Shown here in pieces: positions 19,001-26,335 of a stretch of DNA of 64,000 nucleotides. The notes beneath the pieces were generated by a model, which worked only from the letters and a program-made list of their open reading frames with translations, ran no database searches and was not told the origin of the DNA. The DNA lies in NCBI GenBank assembly GCA_019416065.1, contig DXYB01000004.1, positions 1 to 64,000 of the forward strand, in the 5' to 3' direction. The number at the start of each line of letters is the position of its first letter. The first letter of the stretch is position 1. The stretch is from Acidaminococcus sp. GTDB taxonomy: Bacteria > Bacillota > Negativicutes > Acidaminococcales > Acidaminococcaceae. A program made the position numbers and the translations under genes.

Positions 19001-22000
19001 CATAGTCCAGGTCATTGACATACTGGAAAGGCGTTGCGGACAGGAAAAGAACTTTAGATTTGGGGCGTTTCTTGTACAGTTCTTCTTCCTTTCGGCGGAG
19101 CTTATCGTATTCGTTATATGCCTTGTTGTAGGCATCTTCCTTGTCCTTGATGGCCTCTCTCAGCTCTGCCAGGGTTTCTCCAGGTTTCAGCATCCTATTG
19201 GCAAGTCTGGTTTCCAGTTCGTTCAATTCGTTTCTTTTATTAGTAATATCTTCGTATTCTTTGGTGTATTTATCTTCAAAGTATCTATAGAATCCATCAT
19301 CGTGGGCGGACATGGCTCTTACGGCGTTCAGGGCCTTTGTGGGTTCGGCTTTTGCACCGCTCATCAGTTTGTGGCTTTCGTCACAAACAATCAGGTCCCA
19401 ATTCCGTTTGGTAATTTCCTTGTTCTCACCAGCATTGGCATAAGTGGCGGTGACGGGGCCTTTCCCGGCATCGGTGGTATCCGCCAGACGGGTCAATTTA
19501 ATGCCGAAGCTCTTTTTAGCAGCTTCTTCCCAGCCTTTCAGGATGTCGTCAGAAGGTGCCAGAACAAGGACGTTCTTTTTCCCGGCATCATAAAAGCGCT
19601 TTACAACACCCATCCCGGTATATGTTTTCCCCGTTCCGGTGCCATTGGTGAACATCATACCATTGGCATTTTCCAGACGGTTCTCAGCCAACATAACATC
19701 ATTGGCCTGTTCCGGTGCAAGCATTGAAAGCGCTTTTTTAATTTCTTTCAGTTTTGGGTTGTTCTCAGCTGCCTGAGCCTTGGCTACAGGACTTTCATGC
19801 TTGGGTCGTTCTTTAACAGATTTAACAAGTTCGTCAGGTCCTTTTCGTCCATCGTCGGGATTTCCTGCATAGCTATCTGCAATGCTTCCTGGTAGTTTAG
19901 GACTTCCGGCGCGTCGATCATCGGATTTTTCAGCTTGTACTGTGCTATTGCCAGTCTTTCCGCCAGCAGAGGTGCCACGATCTGAAACGCTACGATTGCC
20001 AGTTCCGTGTTCTTCGGGTCCTTCTCCTGTCTTTTCACGATTTTGTCCGCTTCTTCCATCGGATCCGGAGCCTTGAACACGACTTTCCCCCATTGTGTTT
20101 TCACCGGCCCCTTTGCCAGCTCGTGGAGCCACTCCGGGAACGCTGCTTTTAACATTCTTTTCAGCCCCTTTCTTGCCAGTTTCTTCTGCCTCCATTATAC
20201 CATTTTCCGGTTTCCCGTTGGTTTGGTTTTGCTTAGTTTCGCTGGAAGTAACTTTCCCGCCTTTATTAGCTGCCTCTTTTCTGAGTCCTTCATAAAGGTC
20301 ATGAACATAAGGCTTCATAGCGGTTTTTAATGCGTTTCTTTTGTTGAGCAAATCTGCAAAGTCATCAATCGCCTGCTGATTCTTTTGGGCATAGGCAGCA
20401 TTGTAAATATCAAGTGCTTCTTCTTCCGCACCGCCCAGCATGCCTAATTCGAAATCTTGTTCCGTGTTGTTCTTTGCGACTATTGCCAAATCCTTATCCG
20501 CACGCAGATTATCTCTGATTTGCTTGATGCCTTTGTCGAAAGAATAATCTTTCAGCAAATCTTCATAAGGCTTTTTAGCTGTTTTCTTCGCTTTCTCCTG
20601 AGCCGGAGCGGGGGTTTCTTCCTTTTTCTTTTCTGGAACCGGCTTATTCTCGATTTCCGGAACGTCTACCGCGTCATGACGGGCGTCTTTCAAAAATGCG
20701 TCACGTTCTGCATCCGTGTTGAATACCCATCCACGTTCACCACCGAACTTGGAGTAATGGCCTTTGTGCTCCTTGACCAGTTTATTTGCTCTTTTAAATT
20801 CTCCATTGAGAACACTATACCCTTTTTGGATACCAACACGGGCCCAGGTTCGGCCGCTTCCGCTGTCGGTTACGGAGTCAGAAAAATAGTGGTCATTGCC
20901 ATAGCGTTGCTGTTTTGGGTCAACGGCTGGCTTGTTTTCCGGCTGGGCCTCCTGTGCTTTGGGCGGTTGCTTGGGCTTCTCGCTTTCTTTGGCTTTAAAG
21001 GCTTTGTCAGTTAAAGCCACATATTCAGAATAGGCAGGGTTCTCTTTATCCATGGAGCGAATTGCGTCATATCCGTGTTCCCGTGCCTGAATCCCGCCAA
21101 CAGCTTCAGCCATTTCGTAGCTGTCGCTGTATTTGTTCCAATCATATTGGGGATACTGCTTTTGCAGTTCTTTTCTTGTTTTTTCCGTATCCCCCAGGGT
21201 GATCTTTTCCGTTGCGTCTTTCCCCAGAAAATGAACGGCTGCTTTGACACCGGTGCTAGCGCCGAACCTATCCGGCATTCCTCTGTTACTTTTAATATTA
21301 TCGGCTTCTTCAGTCAAATCAAGGACTTTGGCATCCGGATTTGTTCTCCATTTTCTTACCACAGGACCCAGATCCTGATGAGGGGACTTGAATTTTGCGT
21401 AAGAAGTATATAAGCCGTGGGGTTTATCCACACTGCCCTCTTTGCCTTTTTCGTCATAACGGAGAACTTCTTCATCGTCCGTGACGCTGTCCCAGCCGAC
21501 ACGATTTCTGGCCCATTCTGCATAGCTTTCTATGAAAGCAAAGGCAGAGTTGTAATACGCGTCCGCAAGATCATTAGCTACGCCTTGCGCTCTATCCGAA
21601 AAGTTGCGCCAGTTGGTATCGGGTGCTTTCAATGCTCCGTGCTGAGGATTCACCATAGTGGAAAACGTGTCTTTGTAAGCTGCCTTGAAGGTAGGGAATA
21701 TGTATTGTTTGACCGTATCTATCTTCCTGGGAGTAGTATGAATCAAAATGTCTCGTTTATCATGACCGATTTTCCGGATAAATTCCGGAGCCCAATTTTC
21801 AAAATCAACCAGGTTGAACTTCATAGTGCGTTCAACCAAATCGCTTTCACGTCTCAGAGCCTTTTCTGCCGGTCGCACTTTACCAGTAACGTAAATATCA
21901 TTGTCGTATACTTTTGCCGTTTGTTTAAATTCTTTATAGCCACTTTCGAAACTGTTTTCAAAGTCTGGTCTCCCGGACGGATAGCCCTGGACTACTTCAC

Positions 22001-25000
22001 CAGTTTGCCTGGCTTCGTCAGTTTGAACTGGTTTGCCACTTTCAGCAGGAACTTCATTGTTTTCGGCTGTATGTCGTTCACGTGTGTTACCGTTTTCACC
22101 TTCTGGCTTTTCAGCTTGTTCAGGTTCGGGGTTGACATTTTTATCCCCTTGTTCAGCATTGCTTTCCTGCGGTAACTGCGTACCCGTCTGCCCCAAAGCA
22201 TATTGCTCTGCATCCCCTTTCATTACATGGTAAGAATAGTCTACTACGTCAATCGGCTTAATCTTTTCAGGTGTTACGCCTTCATCCTGGAAAAGTGCGG
22301 TTGCATCTTCTTTAGGATTCCCTAGCTGATTGATAATGTTGGCCATGGTAGAGAAAAATTCTGTCGTGTTCTTGCTTCCCCGTCCACTTTCGTCTACAAA
22401 TTGCAGAATGGCGTGAGCTTCTGGTGTAAGATCCGGAAGCAAGGCTTGTTCCTGTAAATAGATGCTCAGCTTGGTGTTATTTTTACGCAAGCCGTCCAGT
22501 CGGTTCCCGGCCTCTGCAATAGGATTGGTTACGTTGATATTATAACGCATCCCGTCATGGATTCTCTTATTCAGCAGGGCAAAAACAGGAGAAACCTGCA
22601 ACATGGCATTGGTGTAGCTCTTGATGGGGCTGTCCGTATCCATGGTAACAAGATTCAGCAGACGTTCACTGCCATCCCCGTAGGCCATGGCAAACACCGC
22701 ATTTCGGGCCCGTTCCACGCCTTCTTTGCTGGGTTCCATACGGTTATTCAGGAGCGGATTCAGCTTGTTGGGGTCTCCATCCGTAATGTCTTTCAGAACG
22801 GAAAGAACATAGTCGTTGGCATTGGCCGTAGTTACCAGGGAATGAGAAGTATTGTCGATGAATCTTTCAAGTGTGGAGTCCTTGACTTTTTTAGAGTCAA
22901 GCACAGCCCGTTCGGCTGCGTTCATTTCAGCTCCGCCCACTTTAGAGGTAATAATCTTTTCCATCTCGTCCGGAGAGGCGCTGACTTCTCTAACAAGGAC
23001 GGGATTCTTCATCTTGTCAACAGCACCAGGGTTCAGACCCAGCCTTTGGGCGTTCGCTTTCAGGGCCTTCTTGTAAGCCTCTCCCCTGCCGTTTCCATAA
23101 GCCGCCTTGATACCCATGGCACGGCCATTCCCATTCAGGACAATGCCGCTGGAATTGACTACGGGCGCGCCGGTATTAATCATCTGACTGTCCATCAGTC
23201 TGCCGGGGTCCAGCTTATTGGAGATGGAAATAACCTGCTGACGCATGGTAGCATTGTTTCTGTCTCTGGGCTGGAACTGGGAAGGATAGGCCGGGTTCGT
23301 CCGGATATTCATTCCGCTGTCCGTATCGTGAGAAACTACCAGGTCGTTGGCATCTGCCAGCCGGTATTGTGCTTTGTATTTGGTCTGATCGTCGCTTTCG
23401 ATGGTTGTAGTATTTCCTCTGGGGCTATTGGCATACCGCTGTTCCTGTGCGCCAGAATTAGTTACAGGCGCGTTTTCCTGCATACTGGAGGGATTTACCG
23501 TGCTACTGCTTTCCGTGGCCTGTGCGGGTGCCTGGGGAGCCTGCTGGAGCATTTTAGGTTGCTCACGCACCATATCTTCCAGCGCTTTCCGGTCCCATTC
23601 GCGGATTTTACTGAAAAGCTCCGCTGCCTTCTGGTCCCCATTCATAGCACGCTGAGCCAGATTAATCAGGCCGTTGCTGTAGCCATTGGGGTTGCCGTTA
23701 AAGGAATACGGAGCATAGATTTTATTGTTCAGGAAAGGCCGGTGTACAAACGGGATCCGGTTCAGATTCTCAAAGGTGGGCAGGGTGCCTTTCTGCTTCT
23801 GAGCGGTTGTGGTAGTCGTTTGCTTCTGGACCGCAGGACCGGCAGCAGGCTTCTGTACGTTATTGTCATCGGAAAGGCCCATTTCATCCCGGAGTTCAGA
23901 AAGGATTCTGTTGGTCTCCACGTCGGCAGCATCGTTTTGTTTCTTGACGGCGTTGTAAACGGATTCAATGACGTTGGGGTTCTTACTGGTCAGGGCCTCG
24001 TCAATGGCATTATTCAGGTCAGGATCATTAAACTGGTGCTGGTTCTCTTTCAGGTAGTCCACCATGTCCTTGCTGTTTTTGGCCGTGGTGAATACATCTT
24101 CAATCTTGCTGGGGTCATTGGAACCAAGAGCATCATCAATGGTATCCTTCATTTCAAATTCGTCAAATTCCCGCTGATTCTCTTTCAGATAATCCGTCAT
24201 ATCCTTCAGAGAAATACCGCTGACGGTGCTGCTTACACCGCCACCGGCACGTCTGCTGTTACCACCGCCTTTGTAGTTGGTGAAGTCCAGGTCAAGGTGT
24301 CCACCGGTGGAATTGGGGGACGGGTGTTCGTATTCATCCAGAACTTCAATGCCCCGCTTCTCACATTCTTCAATAAACTGGTGACGCTTTTTCTGGTCAT
24401 CCAACACACCGCCGGACACGTCCAGTTTCACACCGGCATAGTGGGAATGAGGGCCGTCCGCATGGACTCCGGAGTCGTTACCGGAGGTAACGGTCAAGGG
24501 TACGCCAAAAGTGTTGTAATATACATCGGCAATATCCGCCAGGCCCGCCTTGGTAACGTCCTTCACGTTTTCCACGTCAACGGAATCATCCAGCCGGTCC
24601 CATGTTTTCCCTTCAGTGTTCACCATCATTTGCGGAGTGAAAGAAGAACCGGAAGACGTGGAACCGCCGCCGTTCTGCATTTTGCTCATAACGGAAGCTA
24701 CATATTGATTTACAGAAGGCCCGTTACTTAAAGGAGCATCGAAAGAATACTCGTTGCCTTCATCGTCAATCCCGGTGGATAAACCATCGGCGTACCGTTT
24801 ACCATTCTGCTCTCCTGCATACCAGGCTGCGGCAGCGCCCTCCGGGCCATAGTCCCGCACATACTGCTCCAGCTTGTGTTTTGCCGTGGCGTTGTAGTCG
24901 TCCACGTTGTTCATATCACCAACATGGCCCAATGCTTCCTTGGACCATTCATCCCAGTTGGAAGGAAGAATCTGCATGGAACCATAAGCACCGGTGGAGC

Positions 25001-26321
25001 TGTTGACCGCTTCCGTATCCCCGCCGCTTTCCTGTCCGGTAATCGCGCTGGCAAGGTCATCGGTCACACTGGAAATGTCTTCACCGGAGGAAGCCGGGGC
25101 GGTAGCTTCTTCATTTTCGGAAGATACCGTTTCTTCCGGTCCTACGGTTGCCGTGGTATCAATGGTTTCATCGAGAGTGCTGCCACTAGGCCCGTTGTTA
25201 TTATTGTCGGGTCCGCCGTTTTCGAGAGTAGGGCCGTTTTCGTTCGGATCATTGGGGTTAAATTCTTTGGCATTTGCTTCAATGGTATCACGGTCAGCCC
25301 ATTTCCGGGCCACCCGGCTTCCAAGAGCGCCCACACCACCGAATAACATACCAGGTCCAAAAGCGGCAGCTGCTTCGTCTTTCTGGCCTTGCGTCCATTC
25401 AAAGGGATTCACAATACTGGTAAGGCCGCCAGGTTGTTTCCCTTTTGCATAGTCGGTGGAACCTCTCTGCGCACCTTCTTCCCAGGATTGCTGTAATGCA
25501 CCACCGGTAATACCGGCAGCCCCCAATGCGGCTTTCCCTAACTTGGAATTGATGTTTTTGCCGAACATAGTACCAAGTCCCAAAGATTCAACGGAATTGG
25601 AAAGAGCCAGGAGCGGGGTCTGGATCAATGTGTTCACGGCAGCAGCTTTTTGCAGCTGGCCTTTGTCCGTGATTCCTTCTTCCTTCATGTCCTGGATTAC
25701 ATTACCGGATTCGCTGGATACTTCGATAGGGGTTTTGGCTACGTTCGCAACAATCAGGCTGCCGTATTTGCTGGACAGTGCTTTAGCAAGGGAAGGCAGC
25801 CCGTGAGCTGCCGCCTTTCCCGCGAAATAGTTTGCCAGGGTGCTCAGATTGCCAACACCGGCAGCCCCGGCAGCGGTTCCCAGTGCCGCCGTTTCAGCGC
25901 CCATCATCAAAGCAGAACCGGTCATATTCCCTGCATCGTAAGCCAGCCCCTGAGGATCCGTGATGTATGCCATGGGATTGGACGTAATGGTGTCAAAGTT
26001 CCAGTTGTGGGTCCGGGTGTTTCGTTCTGCAATAGCCTTCAAGTCATCGGCCATATCTCCGCCTACGCCTGCAAAAGTGTCTGCAAGGGTAGCCTGGCCG
26101 GACAGTACGCCGGAAGCCCCGGCCTTGATGCCGGAAAGAATGTTGTCTAAGAATCCTGCATTTTTAAAGTTTTCTTCTCTGCTAAGGGGCGCATCTGCAT
26201 CACTACGCCCCGTAATGGGGTTATAGTAGTATTCCTTATCTTCAATGGCACCGGTATTGGGATCAATACCATAGAACTCGTTTTCTTCTTTGTCGATTTT
26301 CTCAAACGGATCAAAAGCCAT
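13098..26321 (-). CDS. Giant polyvalent virion protein (4407 residues)
   Basis: Single uninterrupted reading frame of 13.2 kb. Domains by rough residue: Gly/Ala-rich hydrophobic N-terminus (90-340); SLT lytic transglycosylase with GQESGGD, E431; M15-type zinc peptidase with H627-x2-G-x3-D634 and H675; two 43-residue repeats (706-793); ddrB/ParB-like domain (984-1120); a domain with GYDAI and EYVALTD (1560-1775); disordered linker (2050-2180); SF2 helicase with GTGTGKT (2226), DESH (2314), SATPF (2425) and QQEGRIYRFG (2730); N6-adenine methyltransferase with EPSAGDGAI (2871) and NPPF (2934); zincin HEAFH (3201); second methyltransferase with DIGGG (3345); long helical C-terminus like LPD38 (3850-4250). 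Wall enzymes plus DarB-like helicase and methyltransferase argue for a protein injected with the DNA to cross the wall and resist restriction. Confidence 0.9.
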   Translation of the reverse strand: MAFDPFEKIDKEENEFYGIDPNTGAIEDKEYYYNPITGRSDADAPLSREENFKNAGFLDNILSGIKAGASGVLSGQATLADTFAGVGGDMADDLKAIAERNTRTHNWNFDTITSNPMAYITDPQGLAYDAGNMTGSALMMGAETAALGTAAGAAGVGNLSTLANYFAGKAAAHGLPSLAKALSSKYGSLIVANVAKTPIEVSSESGNVIQDMKEEGITDKGQLQKAAAVNTLIQTPLLALSNSVESLGLGTMFGKNINSKLGKAALGAAGITGGALQQSWEEGAQRGSTDYAKGKQPGGLTSIVNPFEWTQGQKDEAAAAFGPGMLFGGVGALGSRVARKWADRDTIEANAKEFNPNDPNENGPTLENGGPDNNNNGPSGSTLDETIDTTATVGPEETVSSENEEATAPASSGEDISSVTDDLASAITGQESGGDTEAVNSSTGAYGSMQILPSNWDEWSKEALGHVGDMNNVDDYNATAKHKLEQYVRDYGPEGAAAAWYAGEQNGKRYADGLSTGIDDEGNEYSFDAPLSNGPSVNQYVASVMSKMQNGGGSTSSGSSFTPQMMVNTEGKTWDRLDDSVDVENVKDVTKAGLADIADVYYNTFGVPLTVTSGNDSGVHADGPHSHYAGVKLDVSGGVLDDQKKRHQFIEECEKRGIEVLDEYEHPSPNSTGGHLDLDFTNYKGGGNSRRAGGGVSSTVSGISLKDMTDYLKENQREFDEFEMKDTIDDALGSNDPSKIEDVFTTAKNSKDMVDYLKENQHQFNDPDLNNAIDEALTSKNPNVIESVYNAVKKQNDAADVETNRILSELRDEMGLSDDNNVQKPAAGPAVQKQTTTTTAQKQKGTLPTFENLNRIPFVHRPFLNNKIYAPYSFNGNPNGYSNGLINLAQRAMNGDQKAAELFSKIREWDRKALEDMVREQPKMLQQAPQAPAQATESSSTVNPSSMQENAPVTNSGAQEQRYANSPRGNTTTIESDDQTKYKAQYRLADANDLVVSHDTDSGMNIRTNPAYPSQFQPRDRNNATMRQQVISISNKLDPGRLMDSQMINTGAPVVNSSGIVLNGNGRAMGIKAAYGNGRGEAYKKALKANAQRLGLNPGAVDKMKNPVLVREVSASPDEMEKIITSKVGGAEMNAAERAVLDSKKVKDSTLERFIDNTSHSLVTTANANDYVLSVLKDITDGDPNKLNPLLNNRMEPSKEGVERARNAVFAMAYGDGSERLLNLVTMDTDSPIKSYTNAMLQVSPVFALLNKRIHDGMRYNINVTNPIAEAGNRLDGLRKNNTKLSIYLQEQALLPDLTPEAHAILQFVDESGRGSKNTTEFFSTMANIINQLGNPKEDATALFQDEGVTPEKIKPIDVVDYSYHVMKGDAEQYALGQTGTQLPQESNAEQGDKNVNPEPEQAEKPEGENGNTRERHTAENNEVPAESGKPVQTDEARQTGEVVQGYPSGRPDFENSFESGYKEFKQTAKVYDNDIYVTGKVRPAEKALRRESDLVERTMKFNLVDFENWAPEFIRKIGHDKRDILIHTTPRKIDTVKQYIFPTFKAAYKDTFSTMVNPQHGALKAPDTNWRNFSDRAQGVANDLADAYYNSAFAFIESYAEWARNRVGWDSVTDDEEVLRYDEKGKEGSVDKPHGLYTSYAKFKSPHQDLGPVVRKWRTNPDAKVLDLTEEADNIKSNRGMPDRFGASTGVKAAVHFLGKDATEKITLGDTEKTRKELQKQYPQYDWNKYSDSYEMAEAVGGIQAREHGYDAIRSMDKENPAYSEYVALTDKAFKAKESEKPKQPPKAQEAQPENKPAVDPKQQRYGNDHYFSDSVTDSGSGRTWARVGIQKGYSVLNGEFKRANKLVKEHKGHYSKFGGERGWVFNTDAERDAFLKDARHDAVDVPEIENKPVPEKKKEETPAPAQEKAKKTAKKPYEDLLKDYSFDKGIKQIRDNLRADKDLAIVAKNNTEQDFELGMLGGAEEEALDIYNAAYAQKNQQAIDDFADLLNKRNALKTAMKPYVHDLYEGLRKEAANKGGKVTSSETKQNQTNGKPENGIMEAEETGKKGAEKNVKSSVPGVAPRAGKGAGENTMGESRVQGSGSDGRSGQNREKTGEGPEEHGTGNRSVSDRGTSAGGKTGNSTVQAEKSDDRRAGSPKLPGSIADSYAGNPDDGRKGPDELVKSVKERPKHESPVAKAQAAENNPKLKEIKKALSMLAPEQANDVMLAENRLENANGMMFTNGTGTGKTYTGMGVVKRFYDAGKKNVLVLAPSDDILKGWEEAAKKSFGIKLTRLADTTDAGKGPVTATYANAGENKEITKRNWDLIVCDESHKLMSGAKAEPTKALNAVRAMSAHDDGFYRYFEDKYTKEYEDITNKRNELNELETRLANRMLKPGETLAELREAIKDKEDAYNKAYNEYDKLRRKEEELYKKRPKSKVLFLSATPFQYVNDLDYVNGYLFNYSDYGPMEQQGYNRPNGKQQFYIENFGYSMRYNQLNKPGADVDSTVMEQSFNEKMMKSGALHGRMLSSDYDYDRGFIRVDAGVGKKIDDGFNWLSDHYQKYDALADVLNQRFRGFYRFYLLEAIKAKSAIPIIKDYVKEGKKVVVFHNFNKGGADNPFILPEKAFSQIEPERQVALTRQYESFIKERPDLLHLKLSSLKSPIETLSDAFGKSIAIYNGTLSKKERTAAIKAFNNDDSSTKIILVQSDAGQAGISLHDTTGKHQRVLINLGLPTKPSEAIQQEGRIYRFGNKSNALFRYLNTGTTFEQMAFAQKVAERAGTVENLAMGENARALKNSYVQAYEESQDSNDWKKYLPGSETEGTGGKANDYKQETMDDFERAKAFYFGKQKRDARSKSREGVDYYATPEPLGEKMVEWLHAQPGDSLLEPSAGDGAIARWMPNNTANTVVEPSSTLQPVLMRNVNNVKAFNGTFEELDLHNKFNGIAMNPPFGLGGKTAIEHVAKAYKHLKDGGRLIAIIPDGPAANKRFDKWFNGDPDASRWQDRGVRDGVIMATINLPDVTFKRAGTAVRTKLVVIDKYSDPDMRSKAASLADGTFDLPGDSINELFDNLENISMPDRLTDDGKRYSVREEDNVSTEPTEKDYSDSLNDNNETADSNIQRSIDSLKQEVRDAFPQAEISDIDNSQMKVKTATGTITIDLQKNIIVGEKAEKKARKEHGMDSTGNIVVEGYYKQGGLNKDAVIALSQESSEGSAYHEAFHAAWDMALTDKEKTAMTKYYSKHTGGKTVSEAMADGYKEWKKQRTEGKGSYYGKLFQKVNDFVSKAKAILTGVENVHNVMRKVAEGNVWNRSAEINDAAMRAASSRSSNTAEQQEYDAETSPKQVPSMFKTIPWKQGTKNIDIGGGKYNFTTDYLKQEHGVENVVFDPYYRTKTENEKAMEAIKGKADTVTVANVLNTLKQPAWRRCVILQAANALKKDGTAYFQIYEGDRSGVASTSEKQQSYQNNMKTSEYVGEIKDYFKDVERKGNVIIAKNPDFNPADKAVWSMDDLATDDVSFSIRSAADNLKTKLKGDKNERIKVAMDDVVREMSITQTLLRSPSYIAEHVKRFAAFFKMAVKAQETQEHLRNLFNKQLNRIHHLYLHSKQDVQDWANLLWQGDAEGKEYSRKDLQDMGVAENVANAYSATRAMINHVYNMLNETRNHVETIQKRMTKPELKNLMQDKFADITRVEDRGPAKKGSLEHEYLVTYKRPKTWRTTDTVDEKMLKQLKSDPSIQVLSEDKKGKNYEVVYEERRGDIHKLEGYIPHFFHDFFVVAKDEDGNNVVVGSGRNIKDAYKKAEAYIKEHPEYADNVTIAPKSFNFGDNEHARAVEIGDGQYFEMVKKCEDQLNMTMKEAREFLEDKVKTKNRHRFFGNFLQRKGALGFEENIDWVLHHYLNAASRYIALESFKSGSISLFERYFGAWNKDYNDNQLAHYVKDYINDVNGNPNSIEMRINEWLNSIPFWRDFVSSKFGDRAALELTNRITSTISVAKLGFCNVSSALLNLGQIVNAYGITGDMKATLKAGGHALRPSFKDMRILHDCGIQDDIRLDAGAGGYTAFRPRALLSKTMGVFSFFDTYSRKVAALSGFYHAISEGKNYNEAIEYARMVNRKSNFDYSPVDAPAAFRKVQGSVIGDLMLQFQKYKVKELELMHDITVNGPKGKALKFWGMYFLLAGVMQVPVTDWFNDLFKQILGIDYKLKIKGAIMDAVGDSKIGRGLARIAMYGLLAASPVNIDISQRFGMGDFILPPKSTLVDILGGPTLSTLTQMYIGIHKNDPLQVLKGFSPALGNYAQVLMGKTVDKKGRTMRVLDSTYDKIVKALGFRLADESINSDISQVQKQRQSEAQDERQGFIRELLDKEENGESRTPDDIKRMKEYGITNKKLKQYRQQRNSSFNERVTHSGSKKFRQENDALTNFAK
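19784..20155 (-). CDS. Gene nested out of frame in the giant gene
   Basis: A 123-residue frame lies on the same strand as the giant gene, shifted by one, covering giant residues 2056-2179. Its product looks like a normal soluble protein: an amphipathic start MLKAAFPEWLHELAKG, a charged middle, then LAIVAFQIVAPLLAERLAIAQ and two leucine-rich helices. The overlapped giant frame is a low-complexity Gly/Ser/Glu linker, which tolerates overprinting. AAAGGGG lies 9 nt before the ATG. No family recognised. It could instead be a chance frame, but its composition is far from that of the other shadow frames here. Confidence 0.5.
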   Translation of the reverse strand: MLKAAFPEWLHELAKGPVKTQWGKVVFKAPDPMEEADKIVKRQEKDPKNTELAIVAFQIVAPLLAERLAIAQYKLKNPMIDAPEVLNYQEALQIAMQEIPTMDEKDLTNLLNLLKNDPSMKVL

Positions 26322-26335
26322 TGTTCACACTCCTT

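Noticed and set aside
22557..24731. 724-residue plus-strand frame opposite the giant gene
   Set aside because: It is an antisense shadow: composition mirrors the coding strand, no ribosome site, no domain, and it lies fully inside a clearly real gene. The same holds for 15255-17126, 13521-15179 and 17721-18413.
13098..26321. ADP-ribosyltransferase domain at giant residues 1560-1775
   Set aside because: GYDAI and EYVALTD are suggestive, but the catalytic triad could not be placed, so no activity is assigned.
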